Assembly (NCBI RefSeq): GCF_003096415.1 | Contig: NZ_QEKH01000001.1 | Location: forward strand, 246,516-310,515 | DNA: 64,000 bases | Source of the DNA: Victivallis vadensis | GTDB lineage: Bacteria; Verrucomicrobiota; Lentisphaeria; Victivallales; Victivallaceae | Reading direction: 5' to 3' | Shown here: piece after piece, positions 35,112-43,994 of the stretch | Layout: each line of letters begins with the position of its first letter | Position numbering within the stretch: the stretch's first letter is position 1 | Position numbers and translations under genes: made by a program | The notes under the pieces: generated by a model | The model's input: only the letters and a program-made list of their open reading frames with translations | What the model was told of the DNA's origin: nothing | Databases searched by the model: none

Positions 35112-35926
35112 CCCGTTTTCTTTTGCTCTTTCTCCTGCCGCTGCTGGCCGGCGGCGGAGCGATCGCCATCGAGAACGATGGTTTCCGGGCGACTTTCGCC
35201 GATCCTTCGGATGAAGCGCTCGGTTTCCGCTTCTTCCGCGCCGGTTGGGTCCGGGGACTTTATCCGGCCGCCGGCGAAACGAGTCTTTTCCACACCCGGA
35301 CGCTTTTTGATTACCATCCGGCCTTCGGCTGTGCGCAGGAGTTCCTGCCGGACCTGCCGCTCGCTTCCGGTGACCGCTTGAAGCCGGGCGTCGGGATTTT
35401 CCGGCTCCACCCCAAAGATTACTTCCGCTCCCGGCCGGTGAGAAGTTTTCCCTGGGAATGGAGCATCCGTGACCGCAGTTTGATTGCGCATCAGTCCTGT
35501 CCCGAACTTGAAGGTTACGCGTATGAACTTTCCATTACCGTGACTGCCGGCAAAAACATGCTGGTCTGGAAACAGCAACTGACCAATACCGGCACCCGCC
35601 GGATCGACGGCCAAGTCTATTTACATCCATTCTTCGCGACCCGGGACGGCTTTGCCGGATGGTGGTACTCGCTGGACGGGACTCCTCATTCCGTGGCGGA
35701 CGCACCCGAATCACAGTCGGTTGAGAACGGTCAGGCGCAGGCTGCCGCCGGGACAGATCAATTCACGGTAAACATCACTTCCTGCCCGCCGTTTCGCCGC
35801 AGGGATTTCTGGCGGAACCAGTCGAACGCCTTCGCGGTGGAACCCTATATCCCCGTCAGCCTCGCTCCCGGAGAAACCCGGATATGGAAGTGGTTTCTTG
35901 CGCTCACCCGTTTTCAGAAGCAGTGA
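35108..35926 (+). CDS. Secreted galactose-mutarotase-like protein
   Basis: A 272-residue protein with signal peptide MTRFLLLFLLPLLAGGGAIA. The strand pattern and motifs such as GYAYELSITVTAGKNMLVWKQQLTNTGTRRIDGQVYLHPFF resemble the aldose 1-epimerase / galactose mutarotase-like superfamily (CATH 2.70.98). Catalytic histidines are not clearly placed, so it may bind rather than convert sugar. Start and stop overlap the GH13 gene by 4 bp, so the two are translated together. Confidence 0.65.
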   Translation: MTRFLLLFLLPLLAGGGAIAIENDGFRATFADPSDEALGFRFFRAGWVRGLYPAAGETSLFHTRTLFDYHPAFGCAQEFLPDLPLASGDRLKPGVGIFRLHPKDYFRSRPVRSFPWEWSIRDRSLIAHQSCPELEGYAYELSITVTAGKNMLVWKQQLTNTGTRRIDGQVYLHPFFATRDGFAGWWYSLDGTPHSVADAPESQSVENGQAQAAAGTDQFTVNITSCPPFRRRDFWRNQSNAFAVEPYIPVSLAPGETRIWKWFLALTRFQKQ

Positions 35927-36014
35927 CGATATCGTTTCTTCTTTGCGTCCGGCTCCCTGATACATACAATTTGCCAAAAAATTGTCAAAATTCGGTCATT
36001 GAGAGATTGAGGGC

Positions 36015-36043
36015 TTGAAAAAAACGGCATTCCGTGTTATATC
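36015..36043 (+). promoter_or_regulatory. Promoter of the exported Hsp20 gene
   Basis: TTGAAA (36015-36020), 17 bp, TATATC (36038-36043). The leader of about 105 nt contains an 8-bp inverted repeat, CTCTCCGG (36085-36092) with CCGGAGAG (36112-36119). Confidence 0.55.
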
Positions 36044-36154
36044 ATATCACTCTATTCCGGAAAGAGGGTAGAAACAAGTTGAATCTCTCCGGATGGCAGA
36101 ACTGTTGTTTCCCGGAGAGCAAAGGAGGCAAAACACAAAAATCAGTAAGGGAAG

Positions 36155-36829
36155 ATGAAAATGATGTGCACGTTGAAAAAAATCAGGAATCCTTTATTCA
36201 TTTTTCTGTTCGCAGTTGCAGTCAGCGCCCTCGCCGCAAAAGAGGAAGCCCGGCCGGTTTCCGGCGAAAACAGTCCTCAGGCCCCTCCGGCGGCTGGTGT
36301 CGCTGATCAGACGGCCCCGCTCCGGGTTCAGCCCCCCGAAGTTTTCCTACCGCCCGCTTCGCCCGGAATTGCCTTCGACGCGGATCGGATGCATCAGCGC
36401 CACCGCCGCATCATGCGCCGCATGATGGAGGAATTTTTCGCCGATCCGTTTGACGACCGTCCGGGGCATTGCCCGTCCCCTTTCATTTCCCGGCGGCATT
36501 TCAACCCGGAATGCGACCTTAAGGAAAAATCCGGTTCCTATGAGTTGACTCTGGAGGTCCCCGGCATGTCCGGCAGCGACCTGAAAATCACGGTTTCCCG
36601 CGGCGTGTTGACCGTCAGCGGCGAAAAGAAGGAAGTCCGGGAAACCGAAACGGCGGACTGCCGCACCGGGGAACGCTGCTACGGCGCTTTCCGACGCAGC
36701 TTCTCCCTGCCCGGCGGCACGGACATCGACGGCATCAGGGCGAAATGCAAAGACGGCGTCCTGACCGTCATCATTCCGAAACCCGCGAAGTCCCCGGAAG
36801 AAGTCAAAACGATTCCGGTCGAATCATGA
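36155..36829 (+). CDS. Exported small heat-shock protein (Hsp20 domain with signal peptide)
   Basis: A 224-residue protein. A signal peptide (KKIRNPLFIFLFAVAVSALAA) ends near residue 28. A proline-rich linker and a His/Arg/Met stretch (HQRHRRIMRRMMEEFF) follow, then a full alpha-crystallin domain from about residue 122 (ECDLKEKSGSYELTLEVPGMSGSDLKITVS; GVLTVIIPKP near the end). Hsp20 proteins are normally cytoplasmic, so a secreted one implies a periplasmic holdase. The start could be 36155, 36161 or 36164: three close ATGs follow AAGGGA, and the second has the best spacing. Confidence 0.82.
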   Translation: MKMMCTLKKIRNPLFIFLFAVAVSALAAKEEARPVSGENSPQAPPAAGVADQTAPLRVQPPEVFLPPASPGIAFDADRMHQRHRRIMRRMMEEFFADPFDDRPGHCPSPFISRRHFNPECDLKEKSGSYELTLEVPGMSGSDLKITVSRGVLTVSGEKKEVRETETADCRTGERCYGAFRRSFSLPGGTDIDGIRAKCKDGVLTVIIPKPAKSPEEVKTIPVES

Positions 36830-36841
36830 GTTCCGCCTGCC

Positions 36842-36859
36842 ATTTTCCGTATGGAAAAT
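36842..36859. terminator. Short hairpin after the exported Hsp20 gene
   Basis: ATTTTCC (36842-36848), GTAT, GGAAAAT (36853-36859), followed by TTAT. Weak terminator or processing site before the ABC operon. Confidence 0.4.
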
Positions 36860-36900
36860 TTATCTACCTGCATTCAGCATAGCCCAAGGAGAAAACAGGC

Positions 36901-37866
36901 ATGATAGAAGCCACCAACGTAACCAGATATTTCGGTGACAAGGCCGCGGTCGCCGGAGTCAGTTTCTCGGTCGGGAAAGGGGAAGTCCTCGGCTTCCTCG
37001 GCCCCAACGGCGCGGGGAAGTCCACCACCATGCGGATGATCACCGGTTTCCTGCCGCTTTCCGGCGGACGGATCGCCATCGGCGGCTGCGACATCGCGGA
37101 AAAGCCGGTCGAAGCCAAGCGGCTCTTCGGCTATCTGCCGGAAAATGCTCCGGCTTATCAGGATATGAGCGTGGCCGGGTTCCTGGATTTTTCCGCCTCA
37201 ATCCGCGGACTTTCCGGCAAGGCCCGGAGTGAAGCGATCGCCCGCGCTGTGAAGCTCTGTCATCTGGAAAAGGTGATGCACCAGTCCATCGACACCCTGT
37301 CGAAGGGCTACCATCACCGGGTCTGCTTCGCGCAGGCGATCCTGCACGATCCTCCGGTGCTGATTCTGGACGAGCCGACCGACGGCCTCGACCCGAATCA
37401 GAAGCACGAGATGCGCGAGCTGATCCGGGAGATGGGCAAAAGCAAGGCGATCATCGTTTCCACCCACATTCTCGAAGAGGTCGAAGCGATCTGCACCCGG
37501 GTCATCATCATCGACCGCGGCGAACTGGTGTTCAACGGTACGCCGCAGCAGTTGAAGGAAAAAGCGCCGCACGGAGACCGGGTGCTGGTAACGCTGCTGC
37601 AAGTCGCCGCCGATGACGTCCGCGCCGCGCTGGAAAAACTGCCGCAGGTCCGGCTGGTCGAAACCGTGAAACAGGAAAACAACAAACTTACACTGGCGAT
37701 CCATCCGTCCGGCAGGGCGGATGATTTTGCCCTGACCGTCAAAAGACTTCTCGACGAACGGAAATGGGAGTTCTGTGAACTGCATACGCAATCCGGCAAG
37801 CTGGACGAGGTGTTCCGGTGCCTGACGACCTCGGACAGCACCGGCCGGAAGGAGGGAGCCGCATGA
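36901..37866 (+). CDS. ABC transporter ATP-binding protein (GldA-like)
   Basis: A 321-residue ATPase of an ABC-2-type exporter. Walker A GPNGAGKST is near residue 38, the signature is LSKGYHHRV near residue 137 and Walker B is VLILDEPTDGLDP near residue 155, with the switch His in STHILEEVE. The C-terminal 90 residues are the extra domain seen in GldA/NatA-type subunits. It leads a four-gene operon with overlapping junctions. In Bacteroidota the matching Gld proteins serve gliding, but this set is widespread in non-gliding bacteria. Confidence 0.9.
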   Translation: MIEATNVTRYFGDKAAVAGVSFSVGKGEVLGFLGPNGAGKSTTMRMITGFLPLSGGRIAIGGCDIAEKPVEAKRLFGYLPENAPAYQDMSVAGFLDFSASIRGLSGKARSEAIARAVKLCHLEKVMHQSIDTLSKGYHHRVCFAQAILHDPPVLILDEPTDGLDPNQKHEMRELIREMGKSKAIIVSTHILEEVEAICTRVIIIDRGELVFNGTPQQLKEKAPHGDRVLVTLLQVAADDVRAALEKLPQVRLVETVKQENNKLTLAIHPSGRADDFALTVKRLLDERKWEFCELHTQSGKLDEVFRCLTTSDSTGRKEGAA

Positions 37867-38597
37867 AAAACATCATGACCATCATCCGCCGGGAACTCGG
37901 CAGCACTTTCACCTCCGCGGTGGCGTATGTGTTTCTGGTGATCTTTCTGGCGCTGGTTGGATTTTTCACTTTCATGATCGGCGGCTTCTTCCTGCGCAAC
38001 GAAGCCGATCTGAGCAGTTTCTTCTTCTGGTTCCCGTGGCTCTTCATCCTGCTGGTGCCAGCCGTCGGCATGCGGCAGTGGGCGGAAGAGCGGCGGCAGG
38101 GGACGCTGGAGCTGCTTTTCACCATGCCGGTTTCCGTCACCGAAGCGGTGCTGGGCAAATTTCTTGCCGGCTGGATCTTCCTCGGCATCGCACTGGCGCT
38201 GACCTGCCCGATCGTGTTCACGGTCTGTTACCTCGGCGATCCCGACGCCGGCCCCGTCGTCACCGGCTATGCCGGCAGCTTCCTGCTGGCGGGGGCTTAT
38301 CTGGCGATCAGCGGCATGACCTCGGCTTTCACCCGCAACCAGATCGTGAGCTTCATCACTTCGACGGTGCTCTGTCTATTGCTGGTGCTGATCGGCTTTC
38401 CGCCGGTGACCGACCTGCTGTTGAAATGGGGGGCGCCCGCCGGAGTCCTCGATTTCTCGGCCGATCTCAGCGTATTCTACCACTTCACCGGCATGCAGCG
38501 CGGCGTGTTCGACCTGCGGGACATCGTCTATTTCCTGTCCCTGATGGTGTTGGCGCTGGCCGTCACCGGCATCGCCCTGAAAAACCGCCGAGGCTGA
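37863..38597 (+). CDS. ABC-2 permease (GldF-like)
   Basis: A 244-residue membrane protein with six segments, starting MKNIMTIIRRELGSTFTSAVAYVFLV and carrying RQGTLELLFTMPVSVTEAVLGKFLAG near residue 75, the standard ABC-2/GldF motif. The ATG overlaps the ATPase stop by 4 bp. It forms the channel for the ATPase upstream. Confidence 0.88.
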   Translation: MKNIMTIIRRELGSTFTSAVAYVFLVIFLALVGFFTFMIGGFFLRNEADLSSFFFWFPWLFILLVPAVGMRQWAEERRQGTLELLFTMPVSVTEAVLGKFLAGWIFLGIALALTCPIVFTVCYLGDPDAGPVVTGYAGSFLLAGAYLAISGMTSAFTRNQIVSFITSTVLCLLLVLIGFPPVTDLLLKWGAPAGVLDFSADLSVFYHFTGMQRGVFDLRDIVYFLSLMVLALAVTGIALKNRRG

Positions 38598-38616
38598 CCG
38601 CATGGAGGAAAACCAC

Positions 38617-40536
38617 ATGATGAATTCAAACCGGAAAAAACAAAAGACAGCCGCCTGGATCGGCTCTATTGCGGGCATCCTGATCGTCGCGGCGATTCTG
38701 ATCACCCTGAACGCAATCCTGAAGCCGCTCAATTGGCGCTGGGACTGCACCGAAGACAAACGCTACACTCTCTCCCGGGGAAGCGAGAATATCCTGAAGC
38801 ATCTGGACAAGGTCGTCAGCCTCCGCTTCTATTACTCCCGCGATGCGGCGGATATGCCGGTATTCCTGAAGAATTACGCGTCGCGGGTGGAGGACCTGCT
38901 CGGCGAATTCAAGCGGGCCGGAGGCGATAAGATCGACCTGCGCCAGCTGAATCCGACGCCGGATTCGGACGAGGAGGATTCGGCGGTGCTCGACGGCGTT
39001 TCCGGCCGCCCCCTCGATATGTTCGGCTCCGGCGATCCGATCTACTTCGGCGTGGCGGTGAGCTGCGGAGGCAGGACGGCGGTGCTGCCGTTCCTGTCGC
39101 CGGAAAACGAAGCGCAGCTCGAATACGACCTTGCCCGCGCGATTACCGAGGTGACCGCCGACCGCAAGGTGAAGCTCGGCATTTTAAGCTCGCTGCCGGT
39201 GATGGGCGGTTACAGCGCCCCCCCGATGATGATGAACAGCGCGCCGAATCCGCCGTGGTGGATCGTCACCGAACTCAAACGCAACTATGACGTGGTGGAG
39301 ATTCCCGTTTCCGGCACTGAAATCGCTTCGGATATCGACGTGATTCTGGCGCTCCAGCCGCAGAATCTCAGCGACGGGATGCTGTTCGCACTCGACCAGT
39401 TCATCCTGCGGGGCGGCAAGGTGCTGGCTTTCCTCGATCCCTTCGCGGTTTCCGGCATGAGGCAGCAGCCGTACCCGCAGCCGGGCGGCTCTTCCTTCGA
39501 CAAGCTCCTGAAAGCCTGGGGGATCGAATTCAACAGCGGTAAGATCGTGGCCGACCGCAAGCTCGCCACCCGGCTGCGCGGCCCTTACGGCAACGTCGAA
39601 TCCATGCCGACGGTGCTCACGCTGGGCAAGGCCGAAATGGATACGGCGATACCGGCGCTTTCGGCGCTGAACACGCTGCTGCTCTTCTGCCCCGGCGAAT
39701 TCTCCGGCACTCCGGTCGAGGGGCTGACGCAGACCGTTCTGCTGCACTCTTCCGACGACGCCGGGCTGGTCGAGAGTTTCGAGGCGCAAGGTTCCGGCGA
39801 ACAGATTCTGAAGAACCTGAAACCGGAAAACCGTGAATTTGCGCTGGCGCTCCAGCTTGCCGGAACTTTCCCGACCGCCTTCCCCGACGGCAGCCCGGAA
39901 CCTCCCGCCGCCGAAGACGGCAAAGAGAAGAAAGCGGAGCAATCTTCGCAAAAGAAAGCCGACAGCCTGAAGAAATCAACTCAACCCGGCGCGGTAGTGC
40001 TGGTCGGGGACGCCGATATGCTCTTCGATTCCTTCTGCGTGCGCCAGGGTAATTTTCTCGGCCAGACGGTCGCCCAGCCGATCAACGACAACCTCAGCTT
40101 CGCCCTGAACCTGGTCGACCAGCTCAGCGGCGACGAAAATCTTTTTGAAATCCGGGCGCGCGGCGCTTCGTCCCGGCCGTTCACCGTGGTGCGCGACCTG
40201 CAGGCCAAGGCGGAAAAGGAGTTCCAGGGCAAGATCGTTCAGCTTGAAGAGGAGCTTCGCACCGTCCAGATGCAGATCGATGAACTCCAGCGCAAACGCA
40301 AGCCCGGGGAAAAGGAGCTGCTCTCCTCCGAACAGCGCAAGGTGCTCGCCGACTTCCGCCGCAAGGAGGTGGAGGCCCGCAAGGAACTCAAACAGGTCCG
40401 CCGTCAATTGCGCCGGGAGATCGATTCGCTGGAAAACACCCTGATTTTCATCAACATCGCCCTGATGCCGATTCTGGTCGTGGCCGCCGGAATCACGGTT
40501 GCGGCGGTTAAACGCAGAAGGAGCGCCCATCGATGA
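38617..40536 (+). CDS. GldG-like transporter-associated membrane protein
   Basis: A 639-residue protein with a membrane segment near each end and a large extracytoplasmic middle part of the GldG/ABC_transp_aux type (WRWDCTEDKRYTLSRGSENILKHL near residue 45; DIDVILALQPQNLSD and FILRGGKVLAFLDPF further on). A Lys/Glu/Ser-rich insert precedes a predicted coiled coil (VQLEEELRTVQMQIDELQRKRK) before the last membrane helix. The start at 38617 is preferred because GGAGG lies 8 nt upstream; the ATG at 38602 overlaps that site. It follows the permease gene closely. Confidence 0.85.
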   Translation: MMNSNRKKQKTAAWIGSIAGILIVAAILITLNAILKPLNWRWDCTEDKRYTLSRGSENILKHLDKVVSLRFYYSRDAADMPVFLKNYASRVEDLLGEFKRAGGDKIDLRQLNPTPDSDEEDSAVLDGVSGRPLDMFGSGDPIYFGVAVSCGGRTAVLPFLSPENEAQLEYDLARAITEVTADRKVKLGILSSLPVMGGYSAPPMMMNSAPNPPWWIVTELKRNYDVVEIPVSGTEIASDIDVILALQPQNLSDGMLFALDQFILRGGKVLAFLDPFAVSGMRQQPYPQPGGSSFDKLLKAWGIEFNSGKIVADRKLATRLRGPYGNVESMPTVLTLGKAEMDTAIPALSALNTLLLFCPGEFSGTPVEGLTQTVLLHSSDDAGLVESFEAQGSGEQILKNLKPENREFALALQLAGTFPTAFPDGSPEPPAAEDGKEKKAEQSSQKKADSLKKSTQPGAVVLVGDADMLFDSFCVRQGNFLGQTVAQPINDNLSFALNLVDQLSGDENLFEIRARGASSRPFTVVRDLQAKAEKEFQGKIVQLEEELRTVQMQIDELQRKRKPGEKELLSSEQRKVLADFRRKEVEARKELKQVRRQLRREIDSLENTLIFINIALMPILVVAAGITVAAVKRRRSAHR

Positions 40537-41666
40537 AGCCGAAACATCTGATTATCTTGATCTGCATCGCGGTGGTTCTCGGAATCATCTATATGGCACA
40601 GCAGGGCAAACGCAAAGACGCGGCAGGCACGGCGGGCAGCCGGGAACTGGTCCCGGCTGACTTCAGCAGCGACAATCTCGCCGCCGTCAAACTCGAACGC
40701 GGCGGAAAAACCGTCACGCTGAAACAGACCGGAAACGGCTGGGCGGTGGAGGAGCGTTACGGCTACCCCGCCGATACCGCCAAGCTCCGGGAGTTGTTCG
40801 TCAAGCTGTGCGACGCCCGGATTGCGCAGACGCTGTCGCTGATTCCGACGCAGCTCGAAGAGCTGTCGCTGACGCCGGAAAAGGCGACCGTGATGACGCT
40901 GACCGACAAAAACGTCAAACTGCTGCAGCGCTTCGTCTTCGGCTCGGAACACGGCAACCGGCCGGACTCCGCCGCGCCTTACGGCATGGGCGGCGGCAGC
41001 GGCCGTTACCTGCAGCTCGCCGACGGGCGCAACGTCGTGGTGCCGGAGCGGTTCGGCGAGGTCGACGCCTCTTTGACCGACTGGCTGAACCGGGATTTCT
41101 TTCAGGTTTCAGACCTGAAGCGGGCCGAACTCAGGCGGAACGGCAAAAGCGAATGGGTATTGACGTTCAAGGACGGCAAGCCAGTTCTGTCCGGCGGGAT
41201 TCCGGCGGATAAGGAGCTGGACGAAACGAAGGCTTCCGCCCTCAAAAGCGCCTACTCCTGGATTCGTTTTTCGGATGTCGCCGACCCGAAGGCCGCCCCG
41301 GGAACAACCGGCATGGATAAAGCGCCGGAACTGCTGCTGACCGACGGCGACGATCTGGTCTATACGGTCCGGCCGGGCGCGGGAGCAGACGACAACTATT
41401 TCCTGCGCGTTTCCGTCGCGTGGAAGGGCGAGGCGAAGCGCACAGTTCCCGCCGGAGAAAAGCCGGAGGACAAGAAGCGGCTTGATGCCGAATTCGCCCA
41501 AACCGTCAAGGAGCGGCAGGAAAAAGCCGCCAAGCTGGACAAGGCGCTCTCCCCATGGACCTATCAGGTGGAAAAAAGTGTGTTTGACGTCTCGGCGGGA
41601 ACACGCGACGGCTTCCTGAAAGCAAAAGCGAAAACCGAAGCGCCTCCGGCGACCGATCCGAAGTAA
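40533..41666 (+). CDS. DUF4340 protein of the GldAFG-type operon
   Basis: A 377-residue protein with an N-terminal membrane anchor (LIILICIAVVLGIIYMA) and an extracytoplasmic DUF4340 pattern: LAAVKLERGGKTVTLKQTGNGWAVEE near residue 48 and similar beta-rich repeats later. It is the usual fourth member of GldA/F/G clusters. The ATG overlaps the previous stop by 4 bp. Biochemical role unknown; it probably forms part of the exporter's outer assembly. Confidence 0.82.
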   Translation: MKPKHLIILICIAVVLGIIYMAQQGKRKDAAGTAGSRELVPADFSSDNLAAVKLERGGKTVTLKQTGNGWAVEERYGYPADTAKLRELFVKLCDARIAQTLSLIPTQLEELSLTPEKATVMTLTDKNVKLLQRFVFGSEHGNRPDSAAPYGMGGGSGRYLQLADGRNVVVPERFGEVDASLTDWLNRDFFQVSDLKRAELRRNGKSEWVLTFKDGKPVLSGGIPADKELDETKASALKSAYSWIRFSDVADPKAAPGTTGMDKAPELLLTDGDDLVYTVRPGAGADDNYFLRVSVAWKGEAKRTVPAGEKPEDKKRLDAEFAQTVKERQEKAAKLDKALSPWTYQVEKSVFDVSAGTRDGFLKAKAKTEAPPATDPK

Positions 41667-41720
41667 GTCCCGCCGCGGGAAAGCGGCGAGACATTTCAAT
41701 AGCGCCAATACTCAAAGAGA

Positions 41721-42182
41721 ATGGAAAAAATGAACACAGAAAGTTTTGAAACTGAATCACAACCCGTTTGCACCGACGAGGTCCTGACGCGGGATCTGCT
41801 GGCCCGGATTCCCGGGAAAGCGCGTCCGTATCTCACGCCGATGCTGACCCGGGCGATCGGAGACCTGAATACCGACAAGGATCTGGAAGAACAGTTCCGG
41901 GTTCTGCAGGATGTCTCGCAGCGCATTCTGAAACGGCACTCCTGCCCGGCCGCCGGAGACATCCGCAAGCTTCGGAAAGCCCTGGAAATTCCCCAGCGCA
42001 TATTCGGCCAGTTCACGGGAGTATCCCGCACCTCCGTCTCCCACTGGGAAAACGAGAGGACCACCCCCTTCCCGCCCCAGCGGGCCTATATTCATGCGAT
42101 CGCCGGGGACAGTGTGGAGGGGCTGGGCGCCATTGTCGCCTACCTGAAACAAAAACGCCGGAACAGCCCCGTCGGGCAATAG
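41721..42182 (+). CDS. XRE-type helix-turn-helix protein
   Basis: A 153-residue protein. Residues 80-125 carry a Cro/XRE-like helix-turn-helix (IRKLRKALEIPQRIFGQFTGVSRTSVSHWEN). The N-terminal 75 residues are charged and not recognised. The pattern resembles MqsA- or HigA-type antitoxin DNA-binding domains, but no toxin gene adjoins it. The start may be 41721 or 41730. A hairpin follows at 42198-42227. Confidence 0.75.
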   Translation: MEKMNTESFETESQPVCTDEVLTRDLLARIPGKARPYLTPMLTRAIGDLNTDKDLEEQFRVLQDVSQRILKRHSCPAAGDIRKLRKALEIPQRIFGQFTGVSRTSVSHWENERTTPFPPQRAYIHAIAGDSVEGLGAIVAYLKQKRRNSPVGQ

Positions 42183-42197
42183 GACCGGCTCTGCCGT

Positions 42198-42227
42198 GTT
42201 TTCCCGGCCGATCCCGACCGGGAAAAC
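42198..42227. terminator. Bidirectional terminator-type hairpin
   Basis: GTTTTCCCGG (42198-42207) pairs perfectly with CCGGGAAAAC (42218-42227) between the convergent XRE and GH35 genes. Confidence 0.65.
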
Positions 42228-42239
42228 GCGCCGGCTGTT

Positions 42240-43991
42240 CTACAGTTTCGGCTTGTCGGTCAGTTTGACGGAGTTCACGTCGAGCTGATGCAGCTCCAAT
42301 ACCACGATCTGGTTGCGCCCCTCCTTCAACACCGGAGCGGGGACGTACAGGGTTTTGCACGGACCGATGTTCCAGTAGCGGCCGAGATTGAAGCCATTGA
42401 TCCAGACCACGCCCTTCACGCCCGGAATCCGTACGAAGGTGTCGGCTCCGGCCTCCGCCTCGAAATAACCGCGATGGAACGCCGGAACCTCTTTCGCATT
42501 GCGGTATTCACCGTATTCCACCTTGGAGATATCGTCGAGTTCGAGGTTCCAGATATCGAATTCGATCTGCGACTGCCAGCCGATGCAGACGCCGAGCGGC
42601 AGCCCTTTCTGGTCGCGCCCGACCAGCGGGCCGTAGTTGATGCGGCCGGTGTTTTCGACCAGCAAATCGAGCACCGCCGTCTCCTTTTTCAGCCGGAACG
42701 GAATCCGGCGGTTCGCGTCGTTACGGTAGACCGTCCCCAGATATTCGCCGTCCAGATAGGCGCTGACCCGGTCGCGCACCTCCGGGAAGTAGAGGTTTTC
42801 CTCCGCCGGGCCGTCGATCACGGTCCGGTAGTTGATGAAGCCGTAACTCTGGCCGCACGCCTCCATCGTCAGCGGTTTCAGCGCATGACGTCTGGCGGAA
42901 AGCCGGTCGAGCTGCCCGAAGAGCGGCGCGCTTTCGATGAACTTCACCCGTCCCGGAGATTGTTTGCGTCCGGGGCGCGGCGTGCCGAAGGCGGCATCCT
43001 TGCGGTATTTGCGGATCACCTCCTGAAACGCGAAAAATTTCGGCGTCGGATCACCCGATTCCGACAGCGGCGCGTCGTAGTCGTAGCTGGTCACGGTCGG
43101 GCCGTAATCCCCCGCTTCCGCACCGTTGCCGTTGGCTCCGGCCATAAAGCCGAAGTTGGTGCCGCCGTGGAACACGTAGAAGTTCACCGAAGCCCCGGCT
43201 TTGAGCATCGCATCCAGCTCTTTGGCCGCATCCTTTGCCGGGCGGGTATGGTGCTTCTCGCCCCAGTGATCGAACCAGCCGTTCCAGAATTCCATGCAGA
43301 AATCCGGCCCTTCCGGCCGGTATTCGCGCCCTTTGCGGAACGCCTCCTCCGAACGGCTGCCGAAATTCAAAGTCTGGTAACACTCCGGAATCGTGCCGCC
43401 GTGCAGCATCCAGTCGCAGGGGCCGTCGGAGGTGAAAAGCGGCACATCGATCCCGTTGCGCAGATAGACCTGCCGGATATGTTCCAGATAGTTCCTGTCC
43501 TTGCCGTAACTGCCGTATTCATTCTCAATCTGCATCATGACCACCGGCCCGCCCGCCGTATACAGATGCTTCTTCACCATCGGCAGCACCTTGTTCAGGT
43601 AGCGGTCGTTCGCTTCGAGGAACGCGGGGTTGGAGCAGCGGAAGTCGATCCCCGGCTCCACCGAAAGCCACGGCGGCAGGCCGCCGTTCTCCCACTCGGC
43701 GCAGATATACGGGCCGGGCCGGACGATCGCATACAGCCCGGCGCGGTGAATCTCATCGAGAAAACGTTCGAAGTCGAGCATGCCGGAAAAATCGAATTCC
43801 CCCTTGTGCGGTTCATGCAGATTGTGGCACAGATAGGTTTCGATCGCATTGAGCCCCATCATCTTCGCCTTTTCGATCCGGTCGCGCCACAGCTCGGGAT
43901 GTACGCGAAAATAGTGGATCGTGCCGGAGATCATCTGCACCGGCTTGCCGTCGATCCGGATTGCCCCGCCGGAAACTTCAACTTTTCCCAT
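42240..43991 (-). CDS. GH35 beta-galactosidase
   Basis: A 583-residue glycoside hydrolase family 35 enzyme. GTIHYFRVHPELWRDRIEKAKMMGLN (residues 23-48) opens the barrel, MQIENEYGSYG near residue 153 holds the acid/base Glu and FCMEFWNGWFDHWG near residue 230 the nucleophile Glu. C-terminal jelly-roll domains end in WINGFNLGRYWNIGP. There is no signal peptide, so it would cleave imported beta-galactosides in the cytoplasm. It lies 3 bp after the PpiC gene on the same strand, implying an operon with two envelope proteins. Confidence 0.93.
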   Translation of the reverse strand: MGKVEVSGGAIRIDGKPVQMISGTIHYFRVHPELWRDRIEKAKMMGLNAIETYLCHNLHEPHKGEFDFSGMLDFERFLDEIHRAGLYAIVRPGPYICAEWENGGLPPWLSVEPGIDFRCSNPAFLEANDRYLNKVLPMVKKHLYTAGGPVVMMQIENEYGSYGKDRNYLEHIRQVYLRNGIDVPLFTSDGPCDWMLHGGTIPECYQTLNFGSRSEEAFRKGREYRPEGPDFCMEFWNGWFDHWGEKHHTRPAKDAAKELDAMLKAGASVNFYVFHGGTNFGFMAGANGNGAEAGDYGPTVTSYDYDAPLSESGDPTPKFFAFQEVIRKYRKDAAFGTPRPGRKQSPGRVKFIESAPLFGQLDRLSARRHALKPLTMEACGQSYGFINYRTVIDGPAEENLYFPEVRDRVSAYLDGEYLGTVYRNDANRRIPFRLKKETAVLDLLVENTGRINYGPLVGRDQKGLPLGVCIGWQSQIEFDIWNLELDDISKVEYGEYRNAKEVPAFHRGYFEAEAGADTFVRIPGVKGVVWINGFNLGRYWNIGPCKTLYVPAPVLKEGRNQIVVLELHQLDVNSVKLTDKPKL

Positions 43992-43994
43992 CTT

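Noticed and set aside
36094..36109. Second sigma-54-like site before the exported Hsp20 gene
   Set aside because: TGGCA and TTG are present with right spacing, but the -12 GC is GT and the -24 block has mismatches; a sigma-70 promoter at 36015-36043 explains expression better.
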